Numbered from the stretch's first letter, positions 27,049-36,397 are shown. The stretch: 50,360 bases of DNA from an uncultured Actinomycetes bacterium (GCA_903907665.1 CAIVOW010000080.1:1-50360), one strand, 5' to 3'. The notes: generated by a model not told the origin, from the sequence alone. Numbers and translations: made by a program.

Positions 27049-27596
27049 GAATACACATGCTTCGATAGAACGCCGATAAAATCAAGATTGCGATATTTTT
27101 CATTGTAATCAAGGCCGTATCCAACTACGAATTCAGTGGGGATATCGAAGCCAACGTATTTAACATCTACTTCGACCTTAGCTGCTTCTGGCTTACGCAA
27201 CATAGTAAGAATTTCAACAGATTTAGTTCCGCGGGATTCTAAATTTGATTTTAACCAAGCAAGAGTTAAGCCGGTATCAACAATATCCTCGACAATGAGA
27301 ACTTCGCGATCGGTGATGTCTCGATCTAGATCTTTTAGAATACGAACAACACCACTTGATTTGGTTCCAGAGCCATAGGACGACACTGCCATCCAATCCG
27401 TTTCGATGTGACGATTGAGTGCGCGTGCAAAATCAGCCATTGTCATCACGGCACCTTTAAGAATTCCAATCAGCAAAATTTCCCGACCGGCGTAATCTTT
27501 TTCAACTTGGCGCGCTAATTCTTCGAGGCGATGATGAATCTCCTCTTGTGTAACTATGACGCGTTCAATATCGCTGCCTGCTGTTGCCAGATCCAC
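27045..27596 (-). CDS. hpt: Hypoxanthine phosphoribosyltransferase
   Basis: 183 aa with a GTG start. Purine salvage: hypoxanthine (and guanine) plus PRPP to the nucleotide. The PRPP-binding loop VLIVEDIVDTGLTLAWL (about 98-114), ILLIGILKGAVMTMADFARAL and the closing VGYGLDYNEKYRNLDFIGVL are the standard HGPRT set. Lies between tilS and ftsH, as in most actinobacteria. An 8-bp tandem repeat lies in the short gap upstream. Confidence 0.96.
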   Translation of the reverse strand: MDLATAGSDIERVIVTQEEIHHRLEELARQVEKDYAGREILLIGILKGAVMTMADFARALNRHIETDWMAVSSYGSGTKSSGVVRILKDLDRDITDREVLIVEDIVDTGLTLAWLKSNLESRGTKSVEILTMLRKPEAAKVEVDVKYVGFDIPTEFVVGYGLDYNEKYRNLDFIGVLSKHVYS

Positions 27597-27606
27597 GGCA
27601 CTCCCT

Positions 27607-27638
27607 TTACTCGGTTACTCGGTTACTCGGTTACTCAT
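27607..27638 (+). repeat. 8-bp tandem repeat (TTACTCGG x3 plus TTACTC) between tilS and hpt
   Basis: Three exact copies of TTACTCGG (27607-27630) and a fourth diverging after six bases (TTACTCAT). The array begins about 11 bases upstream of the hpt GTG, and its last partial unit includes the tilS stop codon, so copy number could change the tilS-hpt spacing or extend the end of tilS. Confidence 0.85.
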
Positions 27639-28587
27639 TTGCGGACGAACCCTGTTGTAAGAGCGAAAGTCTGCCCGAAATTCGCTCAACCTTCACACCA
27701 CCTGGCAATGAGGTCGCTCCTTGGCCGTGCCACGCTGTGATGAGCGCCTCAACGGGTGTGATGTGGTCGTAAGTCAGGCTCCCCGAGGGGGCTCCAGCTT
27801 CGTAAATCAAGGCGCGCAGGACCCGAGATCGGATGGCTCGAGGTAGGGCTGCGAGTTGGTCAATGGCGAGTGCGTCACTCTCTTCCATAAATGTGGCGGC
27901 AATCAGATCAAGAGCATCTGCATCTTCGCGCAGAATCCGCGAAGAGCGAGCAAGTGCACTAGAAATTCCTGGACCAAGATCGCGTTCCATAATAGGCAGA
28001 ATGTCATGACGAACTCTTACGCGTGAAAATTCTCGATTTTCATTATGGGGATCGCTCCATGGTGTCACGCTATTTTCGGCGCAAACAGATTCTGTCGTAG
28101 CTCGCGTAATGTGTAGAAACGGGCGAATATAAATTCCATTTACTTCGGGCATGCCAGAAAGTGAGCGCGTTCCAGATCCTCGGGCTAACCCTAGGAGAAC
28201 GGTTTCAGCCAGATCATTTTCGGTATGACCTAAGAAAAAAACTGAAGATTTATAAGTGGCCGCGATTTCATCAAACGCGGCATATCGCGCACGACGAGCT
28301 GATGCTTCAATTCCATCGTTTAGTTCTACAACAATCCTTCGGCTCTCAACCTGGTTAAAGCCAAGCTCTTTGAGTTTAAGAACAGTTTGAGCCGCAACTT
28401 CTCGGGAGAGTTCTTGTAAGCCGTGATCAATTACAACTGGAATTACTTCGCGATCTTTAGCTTCCAGCAAGGTTGCAATTGCAAGTGCGAGGGAATCTGC
28501 TCCACCCGAAACACCTAACAAGATGCTGCCAGAAGTGCTCTCAATCCAGGGGCGCACCGCTTGGCGTGCGATCAGAGTGGAGTCCAT
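27631..28587 (-). CDS. tilS: tRNA(Ile)-lysidine synthetase
   Basis: 318 aa. Makes lysidine at C34 of tRNA-Ile(CAU). N-type ATP pyrophosphatase loop GVSGGADS (25-32), VVIDHGLQELS, FLGHTENDLAETVLLGLARGSG and RPFL, WSDPHNENREFSRVRVRHDILP are the TilS core signatures. The short actinobacterial form, without the full E. coli C-terminal domains. 34 bases separate it from hpt. Confidence 0.95.
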   Translation of the reverse strand: MDSTLIARQAVRPWIESTSGSILLGVSGGADSLALAIATLLEAKDREVIPVVIDHGLQELSREVAAQTVLKLKELGFNQVESRRIVVELNDGIEASARRARYAAFDEIAATYKSSVFFLGHTENDLAETVLLGLARGSGTRSLSGMPEVNGIYIRPFLHITRATTESVCAENSVTPWSDPHNENREFSRVRVRHDILPIMERDLGPGISSALARSSRILREDADALDLIAATFMEESDALAIDQLAALPRAIRSRVLRALIYEAGAPSGSLTYDHITPVEALITAWHGQGATSLPGGVKVERISGRLSLLQQGSSANE

Positions 28588-28608
28588 TCTCCAATCCTAA
28601 TCCGGAAT

Positions 28609-29826
28609 TTAAACTCGGCCACCTGAGGGCATAAGTCCTTTTATGCTGTACATATCAGAGAACTTTAAGCCTGTTTTAGTTGAATTAGCTTCCCACATTT
28701 TGCCGTTGCCAGCATAAATTGTGATGTGATGAATATTTTGAATTGACCCATCATAAGAATAGAAAAGGAGATCGCCAGGGACAAGCTGACTTAGTGGGAC
28801 TCGCTGAGTATCTACAAAGTAAAGCGCGGCATTAAGGCGCGACCAGTTTGGATACCCAAGCCCAGCAGATTTATAAGCTGCGTAGACAAGTCCTGAACAA
28901 TCGAAACTACTTGGGCCCTGCGCTCCCCATACATAAGGTTTGTGCGCAAGAACTTGCTTAGAAGCGTACGCAACCGCTGCGCTTCGGATTGAATCAGTTG
29001 AACGAATTGTTGTACGGCCTTTGTAATTCTTATTTGGCCAAACTTTATACTGATTTGGCGTCACAGCTGCTTTTGCAGCGCTCGCCTCTTCTAAGAGAGC
29101 AAGTTGACGTTGTTGTTCTAATGTAATTCGGACATTGTGAGCACTTGCCAACTCTTTAGATAATTGATTTTGAATTGCCATCAATCGATTAACTTCATTT
29201 TGTTGAAGCGCTTTCGATTCATCAGCTGCTTTCTTGGTTGCAGCTACTTTTTCGGTCGCGACTGCTTGCGCAACTTTAGTTCGATCCGCTTCAATTTTTG
29301 CAGCTTGTGCAACTATTGAAGCTGCCTTAAAACGGGAAAGAGCAGCAGAATTATTAGCGCCTAACGAATCGAGCGTTGAAAGTCGATCCATAAGATCTTG
29401 TGGACCCGTTGCATGAAGCACGGATTCTAAATCTGTAAAGCCACTCCCCATCTTGTAAGCATTTTGCGCCATTCGACCAATCGTTTTATTCGCTTGGTTA
29501 ACCGCGGCTTGGGCCAACGCATAGTGCGCTGCTGCAGCATGAGCTTGTTGGATTGCAATAACCAAGTCTGCTTGAGCTTTCTGATATTTGGCTGCCGCTA
29601 TTTGCGCCATCGACGTAAGTTGGCGAAGTGTTTGAGTTGCTGAATTTAGTTTTGATTGAGCTGCAGCAGCCGCCTTTTGTTTAGCAACCTCGACAGCTTT
29701 AGCTGCATCAATTTGCGCTTGGGTTGGTTTCGGTGTTTTAGCAAAAGCTATTTCTTGGGCCGACGTCAATACCGCGACTATCAAGAGCGCAGAGAGCGCT
29801 GCAACCTGCTTTTTTCGTAAAAACAC
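28609..29826 (-). CDS. Secreted NlpC/P60 peptidoglycan endopeptidase with coiled coil (RipA-like)
   Basis: 405 aa, GTG start with GAGGAG upstream. Signal peptide (residues 1-29, ending AFAKT), then about 200 residues of Ala/Gln/Lys-rich coiled coil, then an NlpC/P60 domain (about 280-405): catalytic C310 in FDCSGLVYAAY, H366/H367 in NIHHITIYAG, DLLFYSYDG, and EANS as the polar third site. It would cut stem peptides in cell-wall turnover or daughter-cell separation. The coiled coil is often autoinhibitory in this family. The 123-bp upstream gap does not show a recognisable c-di-AMP riboswitch. Confidence 0.93.
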   Translation of the reverse strand: MFLRKKQVAALSALLIVAVLTSAQEIAFAKTPKPTQAQIDAAKAVEVAKQKAAAAAQSKLNSATQTLRQLTSMAQIAAAKYQKAQADLVIAIQQAHAAAAHYALAQAAVNQANKTIGRMAQNAYKMGSGFTDLESVLHATGPQDLMDRLSTLDSLGANNSAALSRFKAASIVAQAAKIEADRTKVAQAVATEKVAATKKAADESKALQQNEVNRLMAIQNQLSKELASAHNVRITLEQQRQLALLEEASAAKAAVTPNQYKVWPNKNYKGRTTIRSTDSIRSAAVAYASKQVLAHKPYVWGAQGPSSFDCSGLVYAAYKSAGLGYPNWSRLNAALYFVDTQRVPLSQLVPGDLLFYSYDGSIQNIHHITIYAGNGKMWEANSTKTGLKFSDMYSIKGLMPSGGRV

Positions 29827-29949
29827 TTCACTCCTCTATCAACACGTCGACTGGGGGAATTTAGGGATGTCGGGTATGACTAAGTAGTAAATGGTAAAGG
29901 TTCAACCTCATAATTTTCTGAGAATTGCACTCAGTGCCGCCAAAATTCT

Positions 29950-30744
29950 TTAACTTGCCACATCTCTACGCTTAAAAAGAAGAGTTGCAATCCCTCCAAA
30001 GAGTAAAAGATAGGCCGCAGAAACGATAAGACCGCGCTGATAACTAAATACCGTGCCGCCACCCGTAGATATGGCTGAAAGAGCGTTGCCAGGTAACCAC
30101 TTTGCAGAACTAGAAAGTATGGCGCTGAGAATATTTTCAAGAACCATAAACCAGAGAAGTGAAATAGATATTGCGCTCATTGGAGATTTCAAAATTATTC
30201 CAAGTGACATGCCAACTAATCCATACCCGATTGTTCCTAAGATCATATTTCCATAAGCAGTAAAGAAACCAGTGAATGCCTTGCTAGAAAGCCAGAGCTT
30301 CGTATCGATATGAGCGTGCCCAGACTCTCCATAAGATAAAGCAATATTCACGATAGCGGCCGAAGTGGTGAGCAAAATGACAAACGCAGTCATTGCAAAA
30401 AATTTGCCAGCCAGTAACTTCATTCGGGATGGTTGGCGAACCAACAGATTGCGAAGCGTTCCATATGTATATTCATTTGAACTTTGGCTTGCAAAAATTG
30501 TTAGCGCAATTAAACCGATGAAAAGACCCATTAATGTGAAGCTGTAGTAGCCACCATCAAATCTAGACATTGATTCAACGCTCTGCATCATTTCCCGGCC
30601 TCTGGGACGATCAGAAGCCGAACCAAGACGGAGAAAAATAAGAGAGGTAAAGAGGGTTGAAAGTGCGGCAACAATCGCAAATGTAACGAGAGTCAAACTT
30701 GGGCGCTTCATCTTGCGTAACTCAGCTTTAACGACATTTAACAT
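29950..30744 (-). CDS. ABC-2 type transporter permease
   Basis: 264 aa with six likely membrane helices (about 18-38, 70-90, 112-135, 158-180, 188-206, 235-255). Begins MLNVVKAELRKMKRPSLTL, the normal start of ABC-2 permeases, with a large first extracytoplasmic loop. The segment SNEYTYGTLRNLLVRQPSR is the usual cytoplasmic coupling segment. One-base overlap (TAATG) with the upstream ATPase, so the two form one exporter. Substrate unknown. Confidence 0.9.
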   Translation of the reverse strand: MLNVVKAELRKMKRPSLTLVTFAIVAALSTLFTSLIFLRLGSASDRPRGREMMQSVESMSRFDGGYYSFTLMGLFIGLIALTIFASQSSNEYTYGTLRNLLVRQPSRMKLLAGKFFAMTAFVILLTTSAAIVNIALSYGESGHAHIDTKLWLSSKAFTGFFTAYGNMILGTIGYGLVGMSLGIILKSPMSAISISLLWFMVLENILSAILSSSAKWLPGNALSAISTGGGTVFSYQRGLIVSAAYLLLFGGIATLLFKRRDVAS

Positions 30745-31649
30745 TAATTTTCCTCCGTCATCTCAAAGAAAGTTTCTTCCAGTGTCGGTTGCTGGGTCGA
30801 TATCGATGAAAGAGTTACTCCGGCCTCAAAAGCTGCGCGGTTAAGAACTGCTCCAATTTCGGCACCTACCGGTATGTAGATTGCGCCATTCTCGACCCGA
30901 GCTTGGTAACCCAATTCTTTAACAATCATTACCAATTTATTGAGGTCAACCTGGTATTCAGGTTTTGCAGATGTAATCGGCTTTTGGTTACCTAAGAGAT
31001 CTTGCGTTCTTCCAGAAAAAATAACTTTGCCTTTACGTAGCATTACTAGATATTCAGAAATCATTTCAAGCTCGGACAAGATATGTGAAGATACAAAAAC
31101 ACTTGTTCCGTTCTCAGCCAACTCCTTAATTAACTCGCGAATCTCCTGAATTCCATTTGGGTCAAGCCCGTTTGTTGGCTCATCCAAAATAAGAAGTTGT
31201 GGTTCTGGAAGCAAAGCTGCAGCTATACCTAATCGTTGCTTCATTCCCAAGGAATAGGTTTTGAACTTTGAAGAACCTCGCTCACCAAGTCCAACTTTTT
31301 CTAGAAGTAGATCGACTCGTTCGTGTGGAAATCCACCTAAATCCGCTAAAACTTTGAGATTTTCACGGCCCGAAAGCATCGGATAAAAAGCTGGCCCCTC
31401 AATCATTGCGCCTACTTTAGAAAGGTATTTTTCGGGCGAGCGGATATCTTCGCCGAGAACTGTTCCACTTCCACCTGTTGGCGTAATCAATCCAAGAAGC
31501 ATCCGAATCGTTGTAGTTTTTCCCGAACCATTTGGTCCCACAAACCCACATACCGATCCAAGTGGAACTTCAAATGTTGCGTGAGACAGAGCAGTTTGCT
31601 CGCCATAAATCTTTGTAAGGTCACTCACGGAAATTGCTAATTGCGACAT
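30744..31649 (-). CDS. ABC transporter ATP-binding protein
   Basis: 301 aa. Walker A GPNGSGKTTT (about 38-47), Q-loop GAMIEGPAFYP, signature YSLGMKQRLGIA, Walker B LLILDEPTNGLDPNG and H-loop VFVSSHILSE are all present. The C-terminal 80 residues are the small accessory domain common to the ABC-2 exporter class (bacitracin/antibiotic-type). Energises the permease encoded immediately downstream. A short palindrome lies just upstream of the start. Confidence 0.95.
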   Translation of the reverse strand: MSQLAISVSDLTKIYGEQTALSHATFEVPLGSVCGFVGPNGSGKTTTIRMLLGLITPTGGSGTVLGEDIRSPEKYLSKVGAMIEGPAFYPMLSGRENLKVLADLGGFPHERVDLLLEKVGLGERGSSKFKTYSLGMKQRLGIAAALLPEPQLLILDEPTNGLDPNGIQEIRELIKELAENGTSVFVSSHILSELEMISEYLVMLRKGKVIFSGRTQDLLGNQKPITSAKPEYQVDLNKLVMIVKELGYQARVENGAIYIPVGAEIGAVLNRAAFEAGVTLSSISTQQPTLEETFFEMTEEN

Positions 31650-31661
31650 GAAAGCATCGTA

Positions 31662-31675
31662 ACAGTGGTCACTGT
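31662..31675 (-). promoter_or_regulatory. Palindrome ACAGTG-GT-CACTGT upstream of the ABC genes
   Basis: Perfect 6-bp arms around two bases, 12 bases upstream of the ABC ATPase start. Its size and place fit an operator for a dimeric repressor (for example a GntR- or TetR-class protein), but no such regulator is encoded nearby. It could also be chance. Confidence 0.35.
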
Positions 31676-31705
31676 GTGTCAGTTCTCAGGAATGTGGACA
31701 GCTAC

Positions 31706-32581
31706 TTAGAGGAAGACTCCAGCTACCAAGAGAAGTGAGTAGACGCTCAAATAGGTGATCGACCATTGGAATAACCTGCCAGCCGATTTCTCGGTTTCAT
31801 CGGCGCTTAATTTAACGAGCTGCTGAACAAATCCCAGTGCGAGCAAAATTGTAATAACCCAAATCCACCAAGTGAAATGGGCGCTCCAGACGACCGCAAT
31901 GGAGGAAATAACCATTCCGATTGTATGGAACCACATTTGAATCCGCACATTTTTGATTGATGCAACTACGGGAAGCATAGGAATCCCTGCAGCTTCGTAG
32001 TCATCACGATACTTAATCGCAAGTGCCCAAAAGTGAGGTGGGGTCCAGAAGAAAATTAATAGAAAGAAATACCACGCCGTTGCGGAAAGAGAATTTGTAA
32101 CCGCAGCCCATCCAATTAGTACTGGCATGCATCCGGCAATTCCACCCCAAACAATGTTCTGCGAAGTTCTGCGCTTAAGACCAATTGTGTAGCCAAGAAC
32201 ATAAAAAAGAATTGCTACAAGGGTTAGGTAGGTCGCAAGCGGGGTAGTCCAAACCCAAAAAATTGCTAACGAAATAATGGCAATAACGGTGGCAAAAATT
32301 GTGGCCGCTTTTATTGAGACTGCGCCAGTTGTGAGTGGGCGCTTATTAGTTCGCTTCATCAATTTATCTGAATCTACTTCAATCACCATATTGAATGCAT
32401 TTGATGCCCCTGCCGCAAGCGTCCCGCCGATTAAAGTTGCTGCAGTAACAACGAGGCCCGGCACTTTGTGTGACGCAAGAAAAAGCGCTGGAAGTGTTGT
32501 AACGAGAAGTAATTCAACGACGCGCAGCTTCATCAGCGCTATATATGGCGCTACTGCGAAGCCTTTTCTTTCGTCGGTCAC
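31706..32581 (-). CDS. ctaB: Protoheme IX farnesyltransferase (heme O synthase)
   Basis: 291 aa UbiA-type membrane prenyltransferase with about nine helices and a GTG start. Makes heme O, the precursor of heme A for the oxidase encoded at 42.5-46.6 kb. First Asp motif ASNAFNMVIEVDSDKLMKRTNKRPLTTG (NxxxD pattern) and second KYRDDYEAAGIPMLPVV are clear, together with GGIAGCMPVLIGWAAVT. Four bases separate it from the preceding dacB-like stop. Confidence 0.95.
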   Translation of the reverse strand: MTDERKGFAVAPYIALMKLRVVELLLVTTLPALFLASHKVPGLVVTAATLIGGTLAAGASNAFNMVIEVDSDKLMKRTNKRPLTTGAVSIKAATIFATVIAIISLAIFWVWTTPLATYLTLVAILFYVLGYTIGLKRRTSQNIVWGGIAGCMPVLIGWAAVTNSLSATAWYFFLLIFFWTPPHFWALAIKYRDDYEAAGIPMLPVVASIKNVRIQMWFHTIGMVISSIAVVWSAHFTWWIWVITILLALGFVQQLVKLSADETEKSAGRLFQWSITYLSVYSLLLVAGVFL

Positions 32582-32585
32582 CTGG

Positions 32586-33770
32586 TTACTTTACCTCGGT
32601 ATTTACCCATTGGCTTGACCCTCCGGAAGGCTCAGGTTCAGGCGTAGTGAGCGGAACTTCTGTATCAGGTTTTGCAATTGTTGCCAGCATTTTATCGATT
32701 GCAACTCTTGCTGCCTGCCGAACACTTTCACGATTTGCCAGTCGATCAGCAATCACCGTAAAGACATAAACTTTTTCGCCAACGTTCACATAGCCTGCCA
32801 GGCTAACGGTTGTATCGATCCAGCCCGTCTTTGCTTTAATAAGTCCGACTGCTGTTGGCGCATCCTTTATAAAACGATGCTTAAGCGTTCCAGAAACCCC
32901 AGCAAGCGGTAGCCCCGAATATATTGTTTGAAGGTCTGGCTCGGTTTTAATCTTAACAAGTAGCTCTGCAATCGTGCGAGCCGAGATTCGGGTTTCGTGC
33001 GATAAGCCAGCACCGTCCTTAACGACGAACCCCTCTGATGAGATGTTTAGCTCTGTAAACAACTTCTCAAAAGAGAATTGTAATCCGGTGGCATCTGCCG
33101 GAAATCCTTGCGCTTTTGCTGCCATGAGCGACATTCTGGCCGCCAACAAATTATCACTCCACAATAAAGTGAATTCAATAATTGAACCAAGCTTAGGTGA
33201 ATTAATTTGTGCAAGAGGAGGTGCTACATCGGTTGTGTTTGAAATTGGGTGTGGATAAATCTTTAACTTTCCTTTGTAATATTTCTGTAATGCCTGAATA
33301 TCTTGATAATAGATATTTTTATACATCAGTGAAATCGCTTTTACATCAGGAGACTTTTCGATTGCTTTATTAATTAGATATGGGAGAAAAGCACGGTGGT
33401 ATTTTGTAGCATCAAGAGCGCTAGTTGTAAGCCAGGGATCACCCTCACCGATTAAAACAAATTTGTTACTTTTTTCAGTCGCACTGATACTGGTTGAAAA
33501 GATTTTCTCCGGACCGAAGGTTTTTAAAGCAGAAGTTGTAGAAACAAGTTTAAGAATTGACGCTGGAGCTCGAGTAACATCTGGATTGTTTTCATAAACA
33601 ATCTCATTACTCATTGGATCTAAGAGCATAATTCCAGGGTTATTCAATACCGCTGTCTTTGAAAGAGATAAAAAAGCTGCTGGTATTTCAAGTGCGCTAG
33701 AAGAAGTAATGCCGACGATAGAGGACGCAATGACAGTAAATACTGCAATTAAGCGACCATAAAACCTCAT
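32586..33770 (-). CDS. dacB: D-alanyl-D-alanine carboxypeptidase (PBP4/DacB family, S13)
   Basis: 394 aa, exported. The signal-like N-terminus (1-26) is followed by a penicillin-binding fold with SxxK at S71-K74 (ASILK), SDN at 205-207 (LLWSDNLL) and KTG at 314-316 (AKTGWID), the S13 catalytic triad. It removes the terminal D-Ala of peptidoglycan stem peptides. Pro-rich C-terminal tail (TTPEPEPSGGSS). Four bases from ctaB and 7 bases from the DMT gene upstream, in the same direction. Confidence 0.92.
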   Translation of the reverse strand: MRFYGRLIAVFTVIASSIVGITSSSALEIPAAFLSLSKTAVLNNPGIMLLDPMSNEIVYENNPDVTRAPASILKLVSTTSALKTFGPEKIFSTSISATEKSNKFVLIGEGDPWLTTSALDATKYHRAFLPYLINKAIEKSPDVKAISLMYKNIYYQDIQALQKYYKGKLKIYPHPISNTTDVAPPLAQINSPKLGSIIEFTLLWSDNLLAARMSLMAAKAQGFPADATGLQFSFEKLFTELNISSEGFVVKDGAGLSHETRISARTIAELLVKIKTEPDLQTIYSGLPLAGVSGTLKHRFIKDAPTAVGLIKAKTGWIDTTVSLAGYVNVGEKVYVFTVIADRLANRESVRQAARVAIDKMLATIAKPDTEVPLTTPEPEPSGGSSQWVNTEVK

Positions 33771-33777
33771 GCAGCGA

Positions 33778-34680
33778 TTATGCCCTTAATTTATTGAATC
33801 GACCCTGAGAGATTGCTGCGCCGAGCACCAGAATTATTGCTCCTATGGGTTGATTCCAGCTGATGTGCTCACCTTTAAAAATCCAACCAACAATTACGGC
33901 CACTACGGGCGTTACGTATGTGACTGTACTTGCGATCGAACTCCCAGCAGCAGCAATTATTTTAAAATTCCAAATATAGGCAAAACCTGTGCCAAAAGCT
34001 CCCAAGGCCAGCATCGCAAGTAATGGAGCTAAACGAAATTCATCTTTTGCTATACCGTCATAAAGATAGAGTGGTAAAAGGGTGATTGCAGCAACAGTAA
34101 TTTGCATTGTTGCAGCAGCTTCGGGCTTAAGGCCTAACGGAATAATAAATTTTTTCGTATATGGAAAAGAGATTCCATAACATGTCACTGCGGCAAGTAG
34201 AGCAAGAATTCCAACGAGATTGTTGTGGCCTAACCCTTTCCAAACTCCGAGGACGATTAGTACGCCAAAACTGCCGATTATCAAACCAATTATCTGAAAG
34301 CTTCTTGGCTTCTCTTCGCGGAATACAATCAAAATTGCGATCAAGGTTACAAGCGGAGTTGTTGCATTAATAATCCCAGCTAAGACCGAGGTGACCCGTA
34401 CTTCAGCAAATGCGAAAAGGATTCCTGGAATGATATTTTGGATTAAAGCTAGGAGCCATAATTTGATCCAGATATGACGTTCGCGAGGAAATGAAATCCC
34501 CCTAATTTTTGAATAAATTAACAATGTAATCGCGCCAAGTGCACAACGCCCAAAGGCAACTCCGAATGGCGTGAGAAATTCCAACCCCATTTTAATAAAT
34601 AGAAAGGAACATCCCCATACGGTTCCAAGGGCTATGTAAGCCGGAAGCCAGTTCCAACCTTTAGCGCTTTTATTATTCAA
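33778..34680 (-). CDS. DMT/EamA family permease
   Basis: About 300 aa with ten predicted helices in two EamA repeats, the first beginning YIALGTVWGCSFLFIKMGLEFLTP and the second GILALLAAVTCYGISFPYTKKF. A drug/metabolite-type exporter; substrate unknown. I place the start at TTG 34680, which has GGAGG just upstream; a longer frame to ATG 34764 would add 28 non-membrane residues and run through the divergent methyltransferase start at 34705, which is unlikely. Confidence 0.88.
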   Translation of the reverse strand: MNNKSAKGWNWLPAYIALGTVWGCSFLFIKMGLEFLTPFGVAFGRCALGAITLLIYSKIRGISFPRERHIWIKLWLLALIQNIIPGILFAFAEVRVTSVLAGIINATTPLVTLIAILIVFREEKPRSFQIIGLIIGSFGVLIVLGVWKGLGHNNLVGILALLAAVTCYGISFPYTKKFIIPLGLKPEAAATMQITVAAITLLPLYLYDGIAKDEFRLAPLLAMLALGAFGTGFAYIWNFKIIAAAGSSIASTVTYVTPVVAVIVGWIFKGEHISWNQPIGAIILVLGAAISQGRFNKLRA

Positions 34681-34704
34681 GCCGCCTCCAACTACAGTTA
34701 CACC

Positions 34705-35343
34705 ATGACCGAAGCAGTGATTGGACCAGGTGAGTTCTACCCCGTTGTTGGAGTAGGTCCTCATCCTAAGCCATGGCCCGAAGATGAACGCTTAGACGCA
34801 GAATTGCTTGAAAATGGCGACCGCCGGAATGTTCTTGACCATTATCGTTATTGGAAAGTTGAAGCGATAGTTGCTGATCTAGATACAAAACGGCATGACT
34901 TACAGATTGCAATTGAGAATTGGCAGCACGATTTAAATATTGGTTCAATAGTTAGAACTGCAAATGCCTTTAATGTCAGCAAAGTTCATATTGTTGGGAA
35001 ACGCGATTGGAATCGACGCGGAGCAATGGTGACCGATAAGTATTTGCACGTACTCCATCACCCGACTGTGGCTGATTTCAAAATCTGGTGTGATAATAAT
35101 TCGATTCCAATAGTTGGAATTGATAACTTGCCAATATCAAAAGAAATCGAATCGAGCTCACTACCGCGCAAATGCGTTATGTTCTTTGGACAAGAAGGCG
35201 CTGGCATGTCAGATGAAGGGGTTGAAGTCTGTACGGAAGTACTCGCTATTCGCCAATATGGTTCAACTAGATCAATGAATGCATCAGCTGCTGGAGCTAT
35301 TGCAATGTACGCATGGGCTATGCAGCACCTAAATAACAATTAA
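34705..35343 (+). CDS. TrmH/SpoU family RNA 2'-O-methyltransferase
   Basis: 212 aa. SPOUT-fold signatures in order: motif 1 NIGSIVRTANAFNV (about 76-89), motif 2 VMFFGQEGAGMSDE and motif 3 IRQYGSTRSMNASAAGAIAMY, forming the SAM-binding knot. The N-terminal 60 residues are an acidic extension (KPWPEDERLDAELLENGDRRNV) seen in actinobacterial members. The target (tRNA or rRNA ribose) is not clear. Its stop directly abuts the stop of the convergent TPR gene. Confidence 0.92.
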   Translation: MTEAVIGPGEFYPVVGVGPHPKPWPEDERLDAELLENGDRRNVLDHYRYWKVEAIVADLDTKRHDLQIAIENWQHDLNIGSIVRTANAFNVSKVHIVGKRDWNRRGAMVTDKYLHVLHHPTVADFKIWCDNNSIPIVGIDNLPISKEIESSSLPRKCVMFFGQEGAGMSDEGVEVCTEVLAIRQYGSTRSMNASAAGAIAMYAWAMQHLNNN

Positions 35344-36273
35344 TTAATCTTGAATGACCTCAGTTATTGCTGTTAATCGGCGCTCAATTTCATCTGCTTC
35401 GATATTTCGATCCAAAACTCGAAGAACTCCGGCAATCTTCTTCTCGACTTCAACAATAAACTCAAAATCTTTCCATTCTGAATCAGTCGCTGTATCAAGC
35501 ACTCTTTCTAGGGTTTCTAGACCTTCAGGGGCTTTGCCGCAAAGGACTTGCGCTTTACCGAGCTCAAGAAGCGAATACATTTCGCGGCGGTGATCATGAG
35601 CGGTCACAAATACGTCCAGCGATTTCTGAGCCGCAGCGAGCGCAGTTTCGCCCTCGCCTAGTTCTATATAGCAATGTGCAATTTTCTGATCGCACCTTGC
35701 CACATTTACTACTTCTTTAATTTCTTTAAAGATAGCGCGGGCTTCCTGAAACGCAGTCAAAGCTTCATCATGTTCACCTAATTCTCGGTGAGCACAACCA
35801 ATTAAATGTAAATCGTTAGCGGCGCCAGATTCATTGCCATCAATCAAATGTTCTTGAACGCAATCGCGCATAGTCTCGATTGTCTTTCGATACTCCTTGG
35901 AACCAAACCACCATTCACCTAATGTGCAGGCAAGTTCAATGGCTATCGGCGATTTTGATTCGCGAAGGAGTTCAACGGCTTTACTCATTGCACTTGCTGC
36001 TTCACCTATACGCTTTAGTTGATTGAGGTTGTAGCCGATAGCTGAATATGCTTGGGCTAATCCATCGGAAGCAGAGCCTGGTTCTAATTGCGAATAAATG
36101 TCTCGCGCGGTTTCGGCCAGTGCAAGAGCTTCGTCATACTGTCCACGCGCATAAATGCGGGCGCTCAATTCATAATAAGTGTTAGCTCTATCTAGGCCAC
36201 TTGTCTCCGGGATTCTGTCCCACAACATTTCCTCAGAAACAATATCTTCCGACTCCATATCGTCTTCGCTCAT
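35344..36273 (-). CDS. Tetratricopeptide repeat protein
   Basis: 309 aa, soluble and acidic, almost entirely helical repeats. TPR consensus elements (AxxxYxxGxxxEAL) appear in ARIYARGQYDEALALAE, LNQLKRIGEAASAMSKA, GCAHRELGEHDEALTAFQEA and AHCYIELGEGETALAAAQK. There are roughly six or seven repeats. No extra catalytic or membrane domain. Likely a protein-interaction scaffold; partner unknown. Confidence 0.88.
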   Translation of the reverse strand: MSEDDMESEDIVSEEMLWDRIPETSGLDRANTYYELSARIYARGQYDEALALAETARDIYSQLEPGSASDGLAQAYSAIGYNLNQLKRIGEAASAMSKAVELLRESKSPIAIELACTLGEWWFGSKEYRKTIETMRDCVQEHLIDGNESGAANDLHLIGCAHRELGEHDEALTAFQEARAIFKEIKEVVNVARCDQKIAHCYIELGEGETALAAAQKSLDVFVTAHDHRREMYSLLELGKAQVLCGKAPEGLETLERVLDTATDSEWKDFEFIVEVEKKIAGVLRVLDRNIEADEIERRLTAITEVIQD

Positions 36274-36397
36274 GGTGCCCTCCGATCTGCCTAATCCAGG
36301 CCACTAACTGATACCCCACCCTAGCAAGAAGTATCAAAATGGCATCAGGAGTCGCTCCGAAACACTGTCCCTTGCCCAACGACCACGCAACTACGAT

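Noticed and set aside
29827..29949. Possible c-di-AMP (ydaO) riboswitch upstream of the NlpC/P60 gene
   Set aside because: Such riboswitches are common at this class of gene, but I could not find the conserved core elements or pairing in this 123-base gap.
34681..34764. N-terminal extension of the DMT permease from 34764
   Set aside because: Runs through the divergent methyltransferase start; TTG 34680 has GGAGG just upstream and a normal membrane-protein beginning.
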